Positions 53,561 to 62,955 of a stretch of 64,000 nt of DNA are shown here, piece by piece. Numbering within the stretch: the first letter of the stretch is position 1; the number at the start of each line of letters is the position of its first letter. Both the position numbers and the translations under genes were made by a program. Origin of the DNA: an uncultured Eubacteriales bacterium (GTDB taxonomy: Bacteria > Bacillota > Clostridia > Oscillospirales > CAG-272); contig CAOKER010000001.1 in assembly GCA_948467545.1 (NCBI GenBank), forward strand, positions 1 to 64,000, in the 5' to 3' direction. Under the pieces are notes generated by a model, which was not told the DNA's origin, searched no databases, and saw only the letters and a list, made by a program, of their open reading frames with translations.

Positions 53561-55351
53561 ATGACAAGTAATAATTATATTAACAAGTGGATCGATGAAA
53601 TGGCTGCACTTACAACGCCTGATAAAATTGTATGGATAGACGGAAGCGCAGAACAGACAGATGCACTTAAAAAGCAGGCTGTAGAAGAGGGAACTCTTTA
53701 CGAGCTTAATCCTGAGCTTCTGCCGAATTGCTATCTTCACCGTACCGCAGTAAATGATGTTGCAAGAGTTGAAAATAGAACTTTCATTTGTACTACTAAG
53801 AAAGAGGATACCGGAAATATTAACAACTGGATGGCTCCAAAGGATTGTTATGAGAAGCTTTCAAAGCTTTTCCGCGGTTCTATGAAGGGACAGACAATGT
53901 ATGTTATACCATATTCTATGGGTATAGTAGGATCAGATTTTGCTAAAATAGGCATTGAGCTTACCGATTCAATATATGTTGTTCTCAATATGCTTATTAT
54001 GACGCGTGCAGGAAAACAGGTAATCGATGTTCTTGACGGAATCGGCGATAATTTTATAAAGGGACTTCATGCTCGTGCTGATCTTGATGAAGAGAATCGC
54101 TACATCTGTCATTTTCCTGAGGATAATACAATATGGTCTGTCAACTCCGGTTACGGCGGAAATGTACTTTTGGGAAAGAAATGCTTCGCGCTCCGTATAG
54201 CTTCTTACCTTGGCCGCAAAGAGGGATGGATGGCCGAGCACATGCTGATTCTTGGAATTGAATATCCTGACGGAGAAATAAAATATATATCTGCGGCATT
54301 CCCGTCGGCGTGCGGAAAGACAAATCTTGCAATGCTTATTCCGCCTGAGTTTTATCGTAAAAAAGGCTATAAGGTATGGTGCGTCGGTGATGATATTGCA
54401 TGGCTCCGCGTCGGCTCGGACGGAAGACTTTGGGCTGTAAACCCTGAAAACGGATTTTTCGGAGTTGCTCCGGGAACTAATGAAAAGTCAAATCCGAATG
54501 CGCTTGCTACAACGAAGCGTGACACTATATTTACGAATGTGGTTCATGATTTGGACAATAACACTGTTTGGTGGGAAGGACTTAATGATAATCCTCCTAA
54601 GAACGCAGTTGATTGGAAGGGCAATAAGTGGGATTATACCAAATATGACAAAAAGGATAAATCGACCTGCGGCGCTCATCCGAATTCGCGGTTTACTTCG
54701 ATGGCGGTTAATTGTCCTTGTGTTTCGGAGCATTTTAACGATCCTGCAGGTGTTCCTATTTCCGCAATTATTTTCGGAGGACGCCGGGCAAAGACTGCTC
54801 CGCTGGTTTACCAGTCGACAAGCTGGCAGAACGGTACTTTTGTAGGTTCTATTATGGCATCTGAGACAACTGCGGCAGCCGCCGGCGCGGTTGGTGTCGT
54901 ACGGCGTGATCCGATGGCAATGCGTCCGTTTGTCGGCTATGATATGGGCGATTACTTTGCTCATTGGCTTGAAATGGGAAGCAAAATCCCTCATGCGCCG
55001 AAGATTTTCCATGTAAACTGGTTCCGTACCGATGATGAGGGGCATTTCATATGGCCCGGATTCGGAGACAACATGCGCGTTCTTATGTGGATTCTTGACC
55101 GTTGTGCCGATAAGGTAGACGCTGTTCTTACTCCTATCGGTTATGTTCCGAAAGCTGAGGATATTGATATTACGGATCTTGAAGGGATTACCGTCGATAC
55201 AATCAGAGATCTTTTGGATGTAGATGTCGCTGCATGGTTGGACGATATTAAAAATATACGTGAATTTTATGGAGTTGTCGGAGAAAGAGTTCCGAGTGCT
55301 CTCTATGATGAGCTTGATGCTCTCGAAAGACGTCTTCAGGAATCTAAATAA
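53561..55351 (+). CDS. pckG: Phosphoenolpyruvate carboxykinase (GTP)
   Basis: This 596-residue GTP-dependent PEPCK interconverts oxaloacetate and PEP. The kinase-1a P-loop FPSACGKTNLAM, KVWCVGDDIAWL and ENGFFGVAPGT are diagnostic; the FVGYDMGDY and NWFRTDDEGHFIWPGFGDN blocks agree. In fermenting anaerobes the enzyme can also run towards oxaloacetate. ATG 53561 is chosen because AGGAG lies about 10 nt before it; upstream in-frame codons extend over that site. Confidence 0.97.
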   Translation: MTSNNYINKWIDEMAALTTPDKIVWIDGSAEQTDALKKQAVEEGTLYELNPELLPNCYLHRTAVNDVARVENRTFICTTKKEDTGNINNWMAPKDCYEKLSKLFRGSMKGQTMYVIPYSMGIVGSDFAKIGIELTDSIYVVLNMLIMTRAGKQVIDVLDGIGDNFIKGLHARADLDEENRYICHFPEDNTIWSVNSGYGGNVLLGKKCFALRIASYLGRKEGWMAEHMLILGIEYPDGEIKYISAAFPSACGKTNLAMLIPPEFYRKKGYKVWCVGDDIAWLRVGSDGRLWAVNPENGFFGVAPGTNEKSNPNALATTKRDTIFTNVVHDLDNNTVWWEGLNDNPPKNAVDWKGNKWDYTKYDKKDKSTCGAHPNSRFTSMAVNCPCVSEHFNDPAGVPISAIIFGGRRAKTAPLVYQSTSWQNGTFVGSIMASETTAAAAGAVGVVRRDPMAMRPFVGYDMGDYFAHWLEMGSKIPHAPKIFHVNWFRTDDEGHFIWPGFGDNMRVLMWILDRCADKVDAVLTPIGYVPKAEDIDITDLEGITVDTIRDLLDVDVAAWLDDIKNIREFYGVVGERVPSALYDELDALERRLQESK

Positions 55352-55470
55352 GACGTATAGCCGGATAAAATATTTTTCTGCAATAGGATATGCAAGTGTA
55401 TTTATCTGCGATATGCAAGTTTAGGCTGAATATCTGCCGCAGAGTTTTGCTGTTAATAAGAAATATCTCA

Positions 55471-55505
55471 AACGCTCCCGTTATTGACAATCGGGAGCGT
55501 TTCTG
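55471..55505 (+). terminator. Probable terminator after pckG
   Basis: AACGCTCCCG (55471-55480) pairs with CGGGAGCGTT (55492-55501) around an 11-nt loop and is followed by TCTG, so the T tract is weak. Confidence 0.6.
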
Positions 55506-55666
55506 TATATTCGTCGGAAATTTTGCAGTAAAACCGTACGCTGATAAAAATACTTTAAAGGTATTACAAGCGGTGTGAAGCTTGAAGAACCATGCAAATT
55601 TCAGTTAAATTTTTTATTTTTGTTTGTCTCGCGGTAAAAATTACAAAGAAAGGCATGTTAATTAAA

Positions 55667-56443
55667 ATGGCTGACTATAAATTAAATATTATTATATCCG
55701 ACCGTGCTAAAAAAAGCATAACTTTTCGTATTGTTTCGCCCGACACTGTTGAGGTTACAGTTCCGCGCGGAACTTCAAATGATTATATTCTCAGTCTTGC
55801 TGAGAAGAAGCGCGGTGTTATTGAGAAAAAACTTTTAGAATATGGTTATTTTATGAGAAAAAATGTATGTTTTGAACTCACATACGGATCCTATACTTAT
55901 CTTTTTGGAATTCGTTTTGGTATTTATTCCGAAGGAGATATATTTTCAGCTCCGGATATATCTGCGCTTTCAGGAACATTTGCGGAAAAGCTTCTGAGAG
56001 TACCTGTATCGTCCGTGGCGGGAAGATTTGACTGCGGTTTTGTAATAGCATCAGATCTTTTCGGAGAACAGATAGAGAAAGCTCTTGAATCGGTTTATAT
56101 TGCGTTGGCAAAACGTTATCTGCCGGTGCGTATGTCGGAAATTGCTTCTGAGCTTGGAACGGAGTGTCCTCCGGTTAAAATAACTTCAGCGAAAAAACAA
56201 TGGGGAAGTTGTATTCATGACAAACGTCACTCAAATGTACGAATTTGTTTTTCGTGGAGAGTAATGCTTGCATCTGTTTATGCGATTGATTCTGTTATAG
56301 TGCATGAACTTTGTCATATTTCCGAACCTAATCACGGAGAGCGTTTTTGGCGGCACGTTAAAAATTATATGCCTGACTATTCTAACGCGGCGGAAGAGCT
56401 TCGCCGCATCAGCGGGGTTATTGCGTCCTGCTGGCATATATAG
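55667..56443 (+). CDS. YgjP-like metallopeptidase domain protein
   Basis: This 258-residue protein has a C-terminal zinc-metallopeptidase domain of the YgjP/SprT-like (M48-related, DUF45) family, with the motif VIVHELCHISEPNHGERFW giving HELCH plus a downstream His as zinc ligands. The segment TSAKKQWGSC is also typical. The N-terminal part is beta-rich. The target is unknown. ATG 55667 is chosen because homologues start near here; the longer frame begins with a hydrophobic stretch not expected for the family, and ATG 55655 lies between. Confidence 0.85.
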   Translation: MADYKLNIIISDRAKKSITFRIVSPDTVEVTVPRGTSNDYILSLAEKKRGVIEKKLLEYGYFMRKNVCFELTYGSYTYLFGIRFGIYSEGDIFSAPDISALSGTFAEKLLRVPVSSVAGRFDCGFVIASDLFGEQIEKALESVYIALAKRYLPVRMSEIASELGTECPPVKITSAKKQWGSCIHDKRHSNVRICFSWRVMLASVYAIDSVIVHELCHISEPNHGERFWRHVKNYMPDYSNAAEELRRISGVIASCWHI

Positions 56444-56605
56444 AGTGATCTCGGTTTAAGCTAAATTAATGATAAAATGTTTTTTCAAGGGTTTAATTTT
56501 GAAATTTATGCTTTTAAGAAAATGTCTTACTTAAATCATAGAAATAATATTTTTGGGGCGGAGGCAATATTTTCACAAAATAATTAATTAGTTAATAAAT
56601 TCTTC

Positions 56606-56634
56606 TTGAGTGCAGTGATGTACTGTGATATAAT
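56606..56634 (+). promoter_or_regulatory. Promoter for the ABC exporter at 56793
   Basis: TTGAGT (56606-56611), 17 bp, TATAAT (56629-56634), with TGA before the -10. This leaves a ~150-nt leader. The region 56444-56605 is AT-rich with no gene. Confidence 0.7.
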
Positions 56635-56792
56635 AATCTCAAAGCTGCACTTTTCGATTGACGAGTATTGTTTCGCTGTCACAGACAGAGATTTTGCGTC
56701 TTATTTTGACTATGGCTATATGATTGTAAAATCTGAGGTGCATAAGAAACATCGAAAGTGAATTTTTGCAAAAATATGAAGGAGGAGTTTTT

Positions 56793-58733
56793 ATGAATCC
56801 CGGAGGACCGCCGCCTTTTATGAATGAGGCATCCGAAAAGCTTAAGGAACCAAAACCAAAATCGTTTCGTGAGACGCCTGATTATCTTAAAAGACTTATC
56901 GGAAAATTTTTGTTTCGTCTTTTTTACATATTTAAGATTGTTTGGGATACACGGCCATGGATATTGTTTGCCATGGTTTTCATGGCTGTCTTTAACGGAG
57001 TTACACCGATTGTCAGTGCTTTTGTCAATGCAAAGCTTCTGAATACTCTTGCGGATTCTTATACTTCATTTGTATCCGCCGGTGAAAATACATTCAAAAC
57101 CGTTATGTTTTGGCTTGTCATGACGTTTGTTATATCTTTTATTACCGCAATTGTATCAAGAGTAAACGGAATTATCACAAATATAGCCGGAGAGCTTGTT
57201 GTCAACAATGTCAATGTCAAAATTATGAATAAGGCAAAAAATGTAGATATATCAAGCTTTGACATACCTGACTTTTATGAAAAGCTGGAAAATGCCAGCA
57301 GAGAAGCCGGACATCGTCCTATACAGATATTAAACTCTAATTTTACTATTGTAAGTACCGCGATCAGTATGGTTTCGTTCATTGTAATTCTTTGGGCGAT
57401 TAGTCCGTTTGCACCTCTGATTATAACGCTTATAAGTATTCCGTCCGCTGTAATAAACTTTACATACAGACGTAAAAATTTTTTGTATATGCGTCATCGT
57501 TCCAAAGACCGCCGTCAAATGAGCTATTATTCGTCCTTAGTTACCGATAAGGATATGGCTAAGGAGCTTCGTATTTTCGGACTTGCCGATTTCTTTATCG
57601 AACGCTATAAAAAAGTATTTCGAAATTATTTTTCCGGTCTGAAAAAACTGTTTGTAAATGAAGGTATGCTTCATATAGCTATGACGCTGCTTTCAACTAT
57701 GATAAATTGCGGTTTATTTCTTTTTATTGCTCACGGAGTATGTAACGGTACCTACAAGGTGGGGGATTATTCTCTGTATACCGGTGCGCTTACTTCGATA
57801 TCGGCAGGAATTGCGACGCTTATCACTACAACGGCGTCTATTTATGAGGGTACACTGTTTATTGATAATATGATTTCTTTTATGAATGAAAGACCGACCG
57901 TTGTTCCGACTGTTGATAATCCAAGGCATCCGATTCACCACACCGGTCATAAACTGGAGCTTATAAACGTTTCATTTAGATATCCGAATACAAACAGGGA
58001 TGTCATTAAAAATATAAATCTTGTAATAGAGCCCGGTGACACGGTTGTACTTGTCGGACTTAATGGGGCCGGAAAAACTACACTTATTAAGCTGATTACC
58101 CGTCTGTACGATCCGACTGAAGGAGTAATATTGCTTGACGGGCATGATATACGGGAATATGATACCGAAGAACTGTATAGTATATACGGTATTATTTTTC
58201 AGGATTTTGGAAAGTATGCGGTGAACGCTGCTGAAAACATTGCGTTCGGCAATATCAGAGCCGATGCGGAACCTGAAATGATACAGCATGCGGCTCGGCA
58301 AAGCGGAGCGGATTTGTTTATCGAAAAGCTTCCGGATAAGTATAATACACCGCTGATGCGTTATTTTGAAAATAACGGTATTGAGTTGTCTGTAGGACAA
58401 TGGCAGAAGCTTTCAATCGCACGCGCATTTTATGCCGATTCAGACATAGTAATTCTTGACGAGCCTACGGCTTCGCTTGATGCGATTGCCGAACAGGAAA
58501 TTTATAATCAGTTTGATTCGCTTCGCAAGGATAAAACTACGATTTTTGTGTCGCACAGACTGTCAAGCGCAACTGTCGCAAATAAAATTGTGGTTCTTCG
58601 CAGCGGAAGTATAATTGAACAGGGAAGTCATGATGAACTTATGAATCTTCACGGGCATTATTATGAGCTTTTTTCTACTCAGGCAAAGAGATATATTGGC
58701 GGAAATGAGAAAGAGAAGCAGCCGCATATGTAA
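56793..58733 (+). CDS. ABC exporter, membrane and ATPase domains fused
   Basis: This 646-residue half-transporter has a Pro/Lys-rich start (MNPGGPPPF), six membrane helices (about 45-330) and an ATPase domain with Walker A GLNGAGKTT, signature LSVGQWQKLS, Walker B VILDEPTASLD and an H-loop in VSHRLS. All catalytic residues are present, so it may work as a homodimer; no partner is adjacent. ATG 56793 follows a strong AAGGAGG; the longer frame from 56766 would contain that site. The substrate is unknown, with peptide or lipid export most likely. Confidence 0.92.
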   Translation: MNPGGPPPFMNEASEKLKEPKPKSFRETPDYLKRLIGKFLFRLFYIFKIVWDTRPWILFAMVFMAVFNGVTPIVSAFVNAKLLNTLADSYTSFVSAGENTFKTVMFWLVMTFVISFITAIVSRVNGIITNIAGELVVNNVNVKIMNKAKNVDISSFDIPDFYEKLENASREAGHRPIQILNSNFTIVSTAISMVSFIVILWAISPFAPLIITLISIPSAVINFTYRRKNFLYMRHRSKDRRQMSYYSSLVTDKDMAKELRIFGLADFFIERYKKVFRNYFSGLKKLFVNEGMLHIAMTLLSTMINCGLFLFIAHGVCNGTYKVGDYSLYTGALTSISAGIATLITTTASIYEGTLFIDNMISFMNERPTVVPTVDNPRHPIHHTGHKLELINVSFRYPNTNRDVIKNINLVIEPGDTVVLVGLNGAGKTTLIKLITRLYDPTEGVILLDGHDIREYDTEELYSIYGIIFQDFGKYAVNAAENIAFGNIRADAEPEMIQHAARQSGADLFIEKLPDKYNTPLMRYFENNGIELSVGQWQKLSIARAFYADSDIVILDEPTASLDAIAEQEIYNQFDSLRKDKTTIFVSHRLSSATVANKIVVLRSGSIIEQGSHDELMNLHGHYYELFSTQAKRYIGGNEKEKQPHM

Positions 58734-58737
58734 GCAT

Positions 58738-59493
58738 TTAATTTGTTTTTATGTTGTCCAGGACTATTAGTTTACCGTCTTTTACCCGAAAAGGAATATC
58801 ATATATATCGAATTCAAGATGATATATTTTGTCCGAATCATTCACCGAATGTCTGTAACCGGGACGGGGGTCATCTTCAAGAACAGATATGAGCCGGGAA
58901 AGCTTTTCTTTAGGAATAACCGATCTGATATTTTCGGGGATGATTACCGATAGCATATGGTTTTGTGTAACAGATGTATACCCTTCCGACGCGTCAGGAT
59001 GGCAGTCTGTTATCGGTATATACGGTTTTATATCAAATATAGGCGTTTTATCTTTCATATCTATTCCGGATACAAGCAGTGATATGCCGCTGTGTTTTTT
59101 GCAGGATTCTTTTCCGAGCGGGCAGTACGGTATATTGCATGATTCTCTGTCGCTGCATATCTTCTCAAGCTTTACGCAGGACAGTCCGAGTGCATTGGGA
59201 CGATACGGAGACCGCGACGCAAAGACGCCTATGCGTTTATTTCCACCGAGTCTCGGCGGTCTTACTGTAAGCGAAGGTTCGTTTTTTTCCGTTTCCGTAA
59301 AATGCCATATAAGCCAGAGATGTGAAAATTCTTGAAGCCCGCGAAATGCCTCTTCATGACTGTATTTAGGCTCGAAAACTATGGAGCCGAATAAATTATT
59401 TTTAAGAGAGCTCTGCCTTGGGATACCGAATTTTGAGGGAAATTCGGTACGGATATATGCTATTGGTTTTATGATCTTTTCTTTATAGAGCAT
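58738..59493 (-). CDS. trmO: tRNA (N6-threonylcarbamoyladenosine37-N6)-methyltransferase
   Basis: This 251-residue TrmO (YaeB/TsaA family) methylates t6A37 of tRNA-Thr using S-adenosylmethionine. IAYIRTEFPSKFGIPRQ and FEGLQEFSHLWLIWHF-type segments and RPPRLGGNKRIGVFASRSPYRPNALGLS are the family marks. A short Cys-containing insertion (about 115-135, CNIPYCPLGKESCKK) is not usual and could bind metal. It ends 4 bp beyond the ABC exporter gene, convergent with it. Confidence 0.92.
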   Translation of the reverse strand: MLYKEKIIKPIAYIRTEFPSKFGIPRQSSLKNNLFGSIVFEPKYSHEEAFRGLQEFSHLWLIWHFTETEKNEPSLTVRPPRLGGNKRIGVFASRSPYRPNALGLSCVKLEKICSDRESCNIPYCPLGKESCKKHSGISLLVSGIDMKDKTPIFDIKPYIPITDCHPDASEGYTSVTQNHMLSVIIPENIRSVIPKEKLSRLISVLEDDPRPGYRHSVNDSDKIYHLEFDIYDIPFRVKDGKLIVLDNIKTN

Positions 59494-59647
59494 GGTTCAA
59501 ATACCGTCCGTATTGTGTGATTCATGATATTTTTCAACAAGTCTAAAAGCGCCGCCGCGGGGCAATTCGGCAGCGGAATATCACGCCGCTGAAAAAAGCC
59601 GAAACAGCCTGCCGTCTCATAAGCGGAGGAACGTCTGCTATACAGTT

Positions 59648-59676
59648 ATAATACTACTTTGTTTGTACAGTGTCAA
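59648..59676 (-). promoter_or_regulatory. Promoter for trmO
   Basis: On the minus strand TTGACA (59676-59671), 17 bp, TATTAT (59653-59648). The leader to the start is about 145 nt and GC-rich with hairpins. Confidence 0.75.
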
Positions 59677-59731
59677 GCTGCAATTCGTTATTAACATTTG
59701 AAAATTGCCGCGTATAAAATTTATTTTTTTA

Positions 59732-59760
59732 TTGATTTGCGGCTAAAGATATTGTATAAT
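59732..59760 (+). promoter_or_regulatory. Promoter for the DUF362 gene
   Basis: TTGATT (59732-59737), 17 bp, TATAAT (59755-59760), about 75 bp before the start and back to back with the trmO promoter. Confidence 0.65.
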
Positions 59761-59835
59761 TAAAGACATATCTGAGCAGGAAAAATCAGTTTTGCTTGTG
59801 ATGAAAGAATAGCCTTAAACAAAGGTGGTTTTAGT

Positions 59836-60957
59836 ATGATGAATTGCAGTGTATCTGTCAGGCGGTGCGATGATTATGATGCGTCTGAGATAGAAAAAAT
59901 ATTAAGAAAACAGCTTGCGGAGTTGGAAATTGATCTTTCCGATTTTGCGGGAAAACGTATTGCCGTTAAGCCTAATTTGGTAGTTGCTTCAAAGCCTGAT
60001 ACGGCATCCTGCACGAATCCTGCCATTATTGAAGCTGTATCGAGAATTGCGGTTTCATCCGGTGCGAGTGTTACGATTGCAGAGAGCCCCGGAGGCCCGT
60101 TTACGATTTCGCTTATGAAGCACAATTATAAGGTGAACAAAGTGGACGAGGCGGCAAAGAATTCCGGCGCGGTTCTTAATACCGATATGGGATTTCGTAC
60201 TATGTCTGCACCCAATGCTAAAAATTCCAAAAACTTTAATGTTATTAATGCTATTGCGGATGCAGACGTTATATTTAATGTTTGTAAGCTTAAAACGCAT
60301 ACTCTTACAGGAATGACTAATGCGGTAAAAAACCTGTTTGGGGTAATTCCCGGAACTCAAAAGGTTGAGATGCATGCCAGATTTTCAAATCAGCAAAAAT
60401 TCGGAGATGTACTTATTGATCTATGCGATATGCTTTGCAGTTCAAAGAGAGTAATAAGCTTTTGCGACGCCGTAGTCGGTATGGAGGGAAACGGACCTTC
60501 GGGCGGTACTCCCAGAAAAGTGGGCTGTCTGCTTGTCTCGGAAAACCCCTATGCTCTCGATTTGGCGGCTTCTCAAATTATATGCCATGACGGAGAGGTT
60601 CCGATGGTTGAAGAGGCAAAGCGGCGCGGTCTTTGTCCTAAAGAAGGTGAAATGCGTATTTTGGGGGATGACATTAATTCTTTCAGAGTCAAGGATTATC
60701 TTCATTCTGACGCAAAAAGGGGAAAAATATTTTCTTTGCTGCCTCCGTTTTTGCAGCCGAGACCTGATGTAATTTTATCAAAATGCGTAGGATGCGGAAG
60801 GTGCGCGGAGAATTGTCCGGCAAATGCAATTTCGATTAGCGGCGGGAAGGCTGTGATTGACAGGAAGGGATGCATAAAATGCTTTTGCTGTCAGGAGCTA
60901 TGTCCTATTCATGCGGTTGATATTAAAAAGAACATTATTTTTAAGCTTATTCGATAG
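59836..60957 (+). CDS. DUF362 domain protein with two 4Fe-4S clusters
   Basis: This 373-residue protein has a DUF362 domain (about 1-300), with AVKPNLV, TIAESPGGP and KLKTHTLTGMTNAVKNLFG, followed by a C-terminal ferredoxin domain with two Cys-x-x-Cys-x-x-Cys-x-x-x-Cys-Pro sets (CVGCGRCAENCP and CIKCFCCQELCP). Such proteins are common in anaerobes, and the redox partner and reaction are not known. ATG follows AAGGTGG. It precedes ispE by 81 bp, with a tandem repeat between them. Confidence 0.9.
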   Translation: MMNCSVSVRRCDDYDASEIEKILRKQLAELEIDLSDFAGKRIAVKPNLVVASKPDTASCTNPAIIEAVSRIAVSSGASVTIAESPGGPFTISLMKHNYKVNKVDEAAKNSGAVLNTDMGFRTMSAPNAKNSKNFNVINAIADADVIFNVCKLKTHTLTGMTNAVKNLFGVIPGTQKVEMHARFSNQQKFGDVLIDLCDMLCSSKRVISFCDAVVGMEGNGPSGGTPRKVGCLLVSENPYALDLAASQIICHDGEVPMVEEAKRRGLCPKEGEMRILGDDINSFRVKDYLHSDAKRGKIFSLLPPFLQPRPDVILSKCVGCGRCAENCPANAISISGGKAVIDRKGCIKCFCCQELCPIHAVDIKKNIIFKLIR

Positions 60958-60979
60958 TTTCGGAATAAGAATCTGGATT

Positions 60980-61027
60980 AAGAGATTAGGAAATTAAGAG
61001 ACTAAGAAATTAAGAGATTAGGAGATT
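60980..61027. repeat. Intergenic 16-bp tandem repeat
   Basis: Three copies of AAGAGATTAGGAAATT with two to three changes each lie between the DUF362 gene and ispE. The last copy may supply the AGGAG used by ispE. Confidence 0.85.
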
Positions 61028-61038
61028 ATAAGATTTAT

Positions 61039-61923
61039 ATGTCCGATGGCGTAAAAAAAAGAGTTGTTGAAAAGGCTTATGCTAAAATAAATCTTTTTCT
61101 TGAAATTACGGGTAAAAGGCAGGACGGCTATCATACTATTGACAGTATTATGCATAGAGTTTCACTTCATGACACGGTGGAGATTAGCTGTGATTTAAGT
61201 CTGCCGGACAGTATATCGGTTGTATGTGATCATCCGGAATTGAATAAAATCGGTTATGATAATTTGGCGTACACAGCGGCGGAGAAATTTGCATGTATGT
61301 ATCGAGAGAATATGAAAGTAGGCTGCGGAAGTATCGGTATAAGCATAAATAAAAATATACCGTTAGCAGCAGGATTGGCCGGAGGCAGTGCCGATGCAGC
61401 CGCTGTTCTTCGCGGTTTAAATGGTTTGTTTGATAATCCGTTTTCTGAAAAGACCCTTTTTAAGATTGCCGCATCGCTTGGGGCGGATGTTCCTTTTTGC
61501 CTGTCCAGGTCGCCGATGCATTGCCGCGGAATAGGGGACGATATGAGCCCTTGTCATGCTCTTCCGAACTGTACGATTTTGATTGTTGTAGGAAAATGGA
61601 AGAAAAAATCAACCGGAATTATGTATAAGGAGCTTGATGCGGCCAAATCGGGAATTTCGGCTGAAAACAGAATGCTTGCGGCTCTTGAAAGTCAAGATAT
61701 CAGTGAAATATGCGGAGCTATGTATAATACTTTTGAGCTTGTAAACCCTTATGCCGGACATGTGCGCAATGAGCTTATAAGATTGGGCGCATCCGGCGCT
61801 AACCTCAGCGGAAGCGGACCGAGTGTGTTTGGCATATATAAGTCGGAGAAAGATGCCGTGAATGCGGGGCACAGCATTATAAGTGACGGATTTCGGGTAT
61901 TTTACTGTACGCCTGTTGATTAA
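61039..61923 (+). CDS. ispE: 4-diphosphocytidyl-2-C-methyl-D-erythritol kinase
   Basis: This 294-residue GHMP kinase acts in the MEP isoprenoid pathway, phosphorylating CDP-ME with ATP. It has the N-terminal substrate/catalytic AYAKINLFLEITGKRQDGYH, the GHMP ATP loop PLAAGLAGGSADAAA and the C-terminal SGSGPSVFGIY. The length is normal. The Shine-Dalgarno seems to be AGGAG in the last repeat copy, about 14 nt before the ATG, which is long. Undecaprenyl carriers for the wall genes in this window depend on this pathway. Confidence 0.96.
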   Translation: MSDGVKKRVVEKAYAKINLFLEITGKRQDGYHTIDSIMHRVSLHDTVEISCDLSLPDSISVVCDHPELNKIGYDNLAYTAAEKFACMYRENMKVGCGSIGISINKNIPLAAGLAGGSADAAAVLRGLNGLFDNPFSEKTLFKIAASLGADVPFCLSRSPMHCRGIGDDMSPCHALPNCTILIVVGKWKKKSTGIMYKELDAAKSGISAENRMLAALESQDISEICGAMYNTFELVNPYAGHVRNELIRLGASGANLSGSGPSVFGIYKSEKDAVNAGHSIISDGFRVFYCTPVD

Positions 61924-62020
61924 ACGGTGCTGCAGAAGAACGGCGGAAAATATTTTGTTTTTTTTCGTTGTGAATACAGATTATTTGTACGTTTTAGCTG
62001 AAATGTAAAGTCTTTCTGTA

Positions 62021-62049
62021 TTGACAAGAAATTGATTTGATGATATAAT
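62021..62049 (+). promoter_or_regulatory. Perfect-consensus promoter for the polysaccharide operon
   Basis: TTGACA (62021-62026), 17 bp, TATAAT (62044-62049), with TGA before the -10. The leader to the first gene is about 145 nt. Confidence 0.85.
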
Positions 62050-62199
62050 AAATTGAATGTTTTTGTATAAAAGGAAATTTCATCGGCTCTGTCTGCGGCC
62101 GGCTGTTAATGAATTGCAGCCTGAGAGAGACAGATATGCGGCGTGTCGGAAACAATAAGATTTAGTTTTTTATGAAAGGGATTTCCGTAAGAATAGTAG

Positions 62200-62955
62200 G
62201 TGAAGCAATTGACGGGATTTATAGATATTCACAATCACATGATGTTTGGCGTGGATGACGGAGCGTCTTCGGAAGAAATGACGTGTGAAATGCTTGAAAT
62301 TGCTTATAAAGACGGTATTCGCGGAATTTGTCTGACACCTCATTTTTATAATCCTATGATAAAAAAACGAGAGGAAATTACTTTTTCGGCCGAAAAATTT
62401 GAAAGAATAAGAGCATATGCGTCGCAGCGTTATCCTGACATGAGGTTTTGGTGCGGAAATGAGCTTTTTTTTCATAATGACTGCTTGGAAAAGTTAGATT
62501 CCGGACGCTGTTTTACACTTGGAAACAGCAGATACGTGCTTGTTGAATTTTTTCCGGACGAGGAAAAACAGACTATATACAGCGGACTTCAGAAGCTTCT
62601 TAAAAGCGGATATGTTCCTGTGCTCGCTCATATCGAGCGTTACAGATGCTTTTACCGTAGATTTGACTGCATAAAGCTTTTGTCTGACGACGGTGTAAAG
62701 ATTCAGATAAATGCGTCTTCTGTTCTCGGAGATTTCGGAGTGTCATGCAAACATTTTACTCAAAAGCTTCTTCGCTGCGGTCTTGCTGATTTTGTCGCTA
62801 CCGACGCTCATAATAAAGAAGAGAGAGCTCCGCTCTTATCCGAATGCTTTGAATATGTCGAGAAAAAGTACGGCTTGAAATATGCTGAGGCATTATTCAG
62901 AGATAATGCACTTAAAATACTGAGAAGGAATGGTCATAATAATGGAAAAGAATGA
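62200..62955 (+). CDS. CpsB/CapC-type tyrosine-protein phosphatase (PHP domain)
   Basis: This ~251-residue manganese-dependent PHP phosphatase shows DIHNHMMFGVDDG, CLTPHFYNP, LAHIERYRCF and a late ATDAHN metal-ligand motif. In capsule operons CpsB removes phosphate from the tyrosine kinase CpsD. It begins a run with a Wzz-like and a CpsD-like gene. Either GTG 62200 or TTG 62209 starts it; TTG has AGGTGA about 6 nt before it. Confidence 0.92.
   Translation: MKQLTGFIDIHNHMMFGVDDGASSEEMTCEMLEIAYKDGIRGICLTPHFYNPMIKKREEITFSAEKFERIRAYASQRYPDMRFWCGNELFFHNDCLEKLDSGRCFTLGNSRYVLVEFFPDEEKQTIYSGLQKLLKSGYVPVLAHIERYRCFYRRFDCIKLLSDDGVKIQINASSVLGDFGVSCKHFTQKLLRCGLADFVATDAHNKEERAPLLSECFEYVEKKYGLKYAEALFRDNALKILRRNGHNNGKE

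Noticed and set aside
62121-62127. CTGAGAG as part of a TPP riboswitch
   Set aside because: The other conserved TPP elements are missing and the downstream genes have no link to thiamine.
62056-62160. Short upstream frame in the leader of the polysaccharide operon
   Set aside because: It runs about 33 codons from ATG near 62057 but lacks a ribosome binding site.
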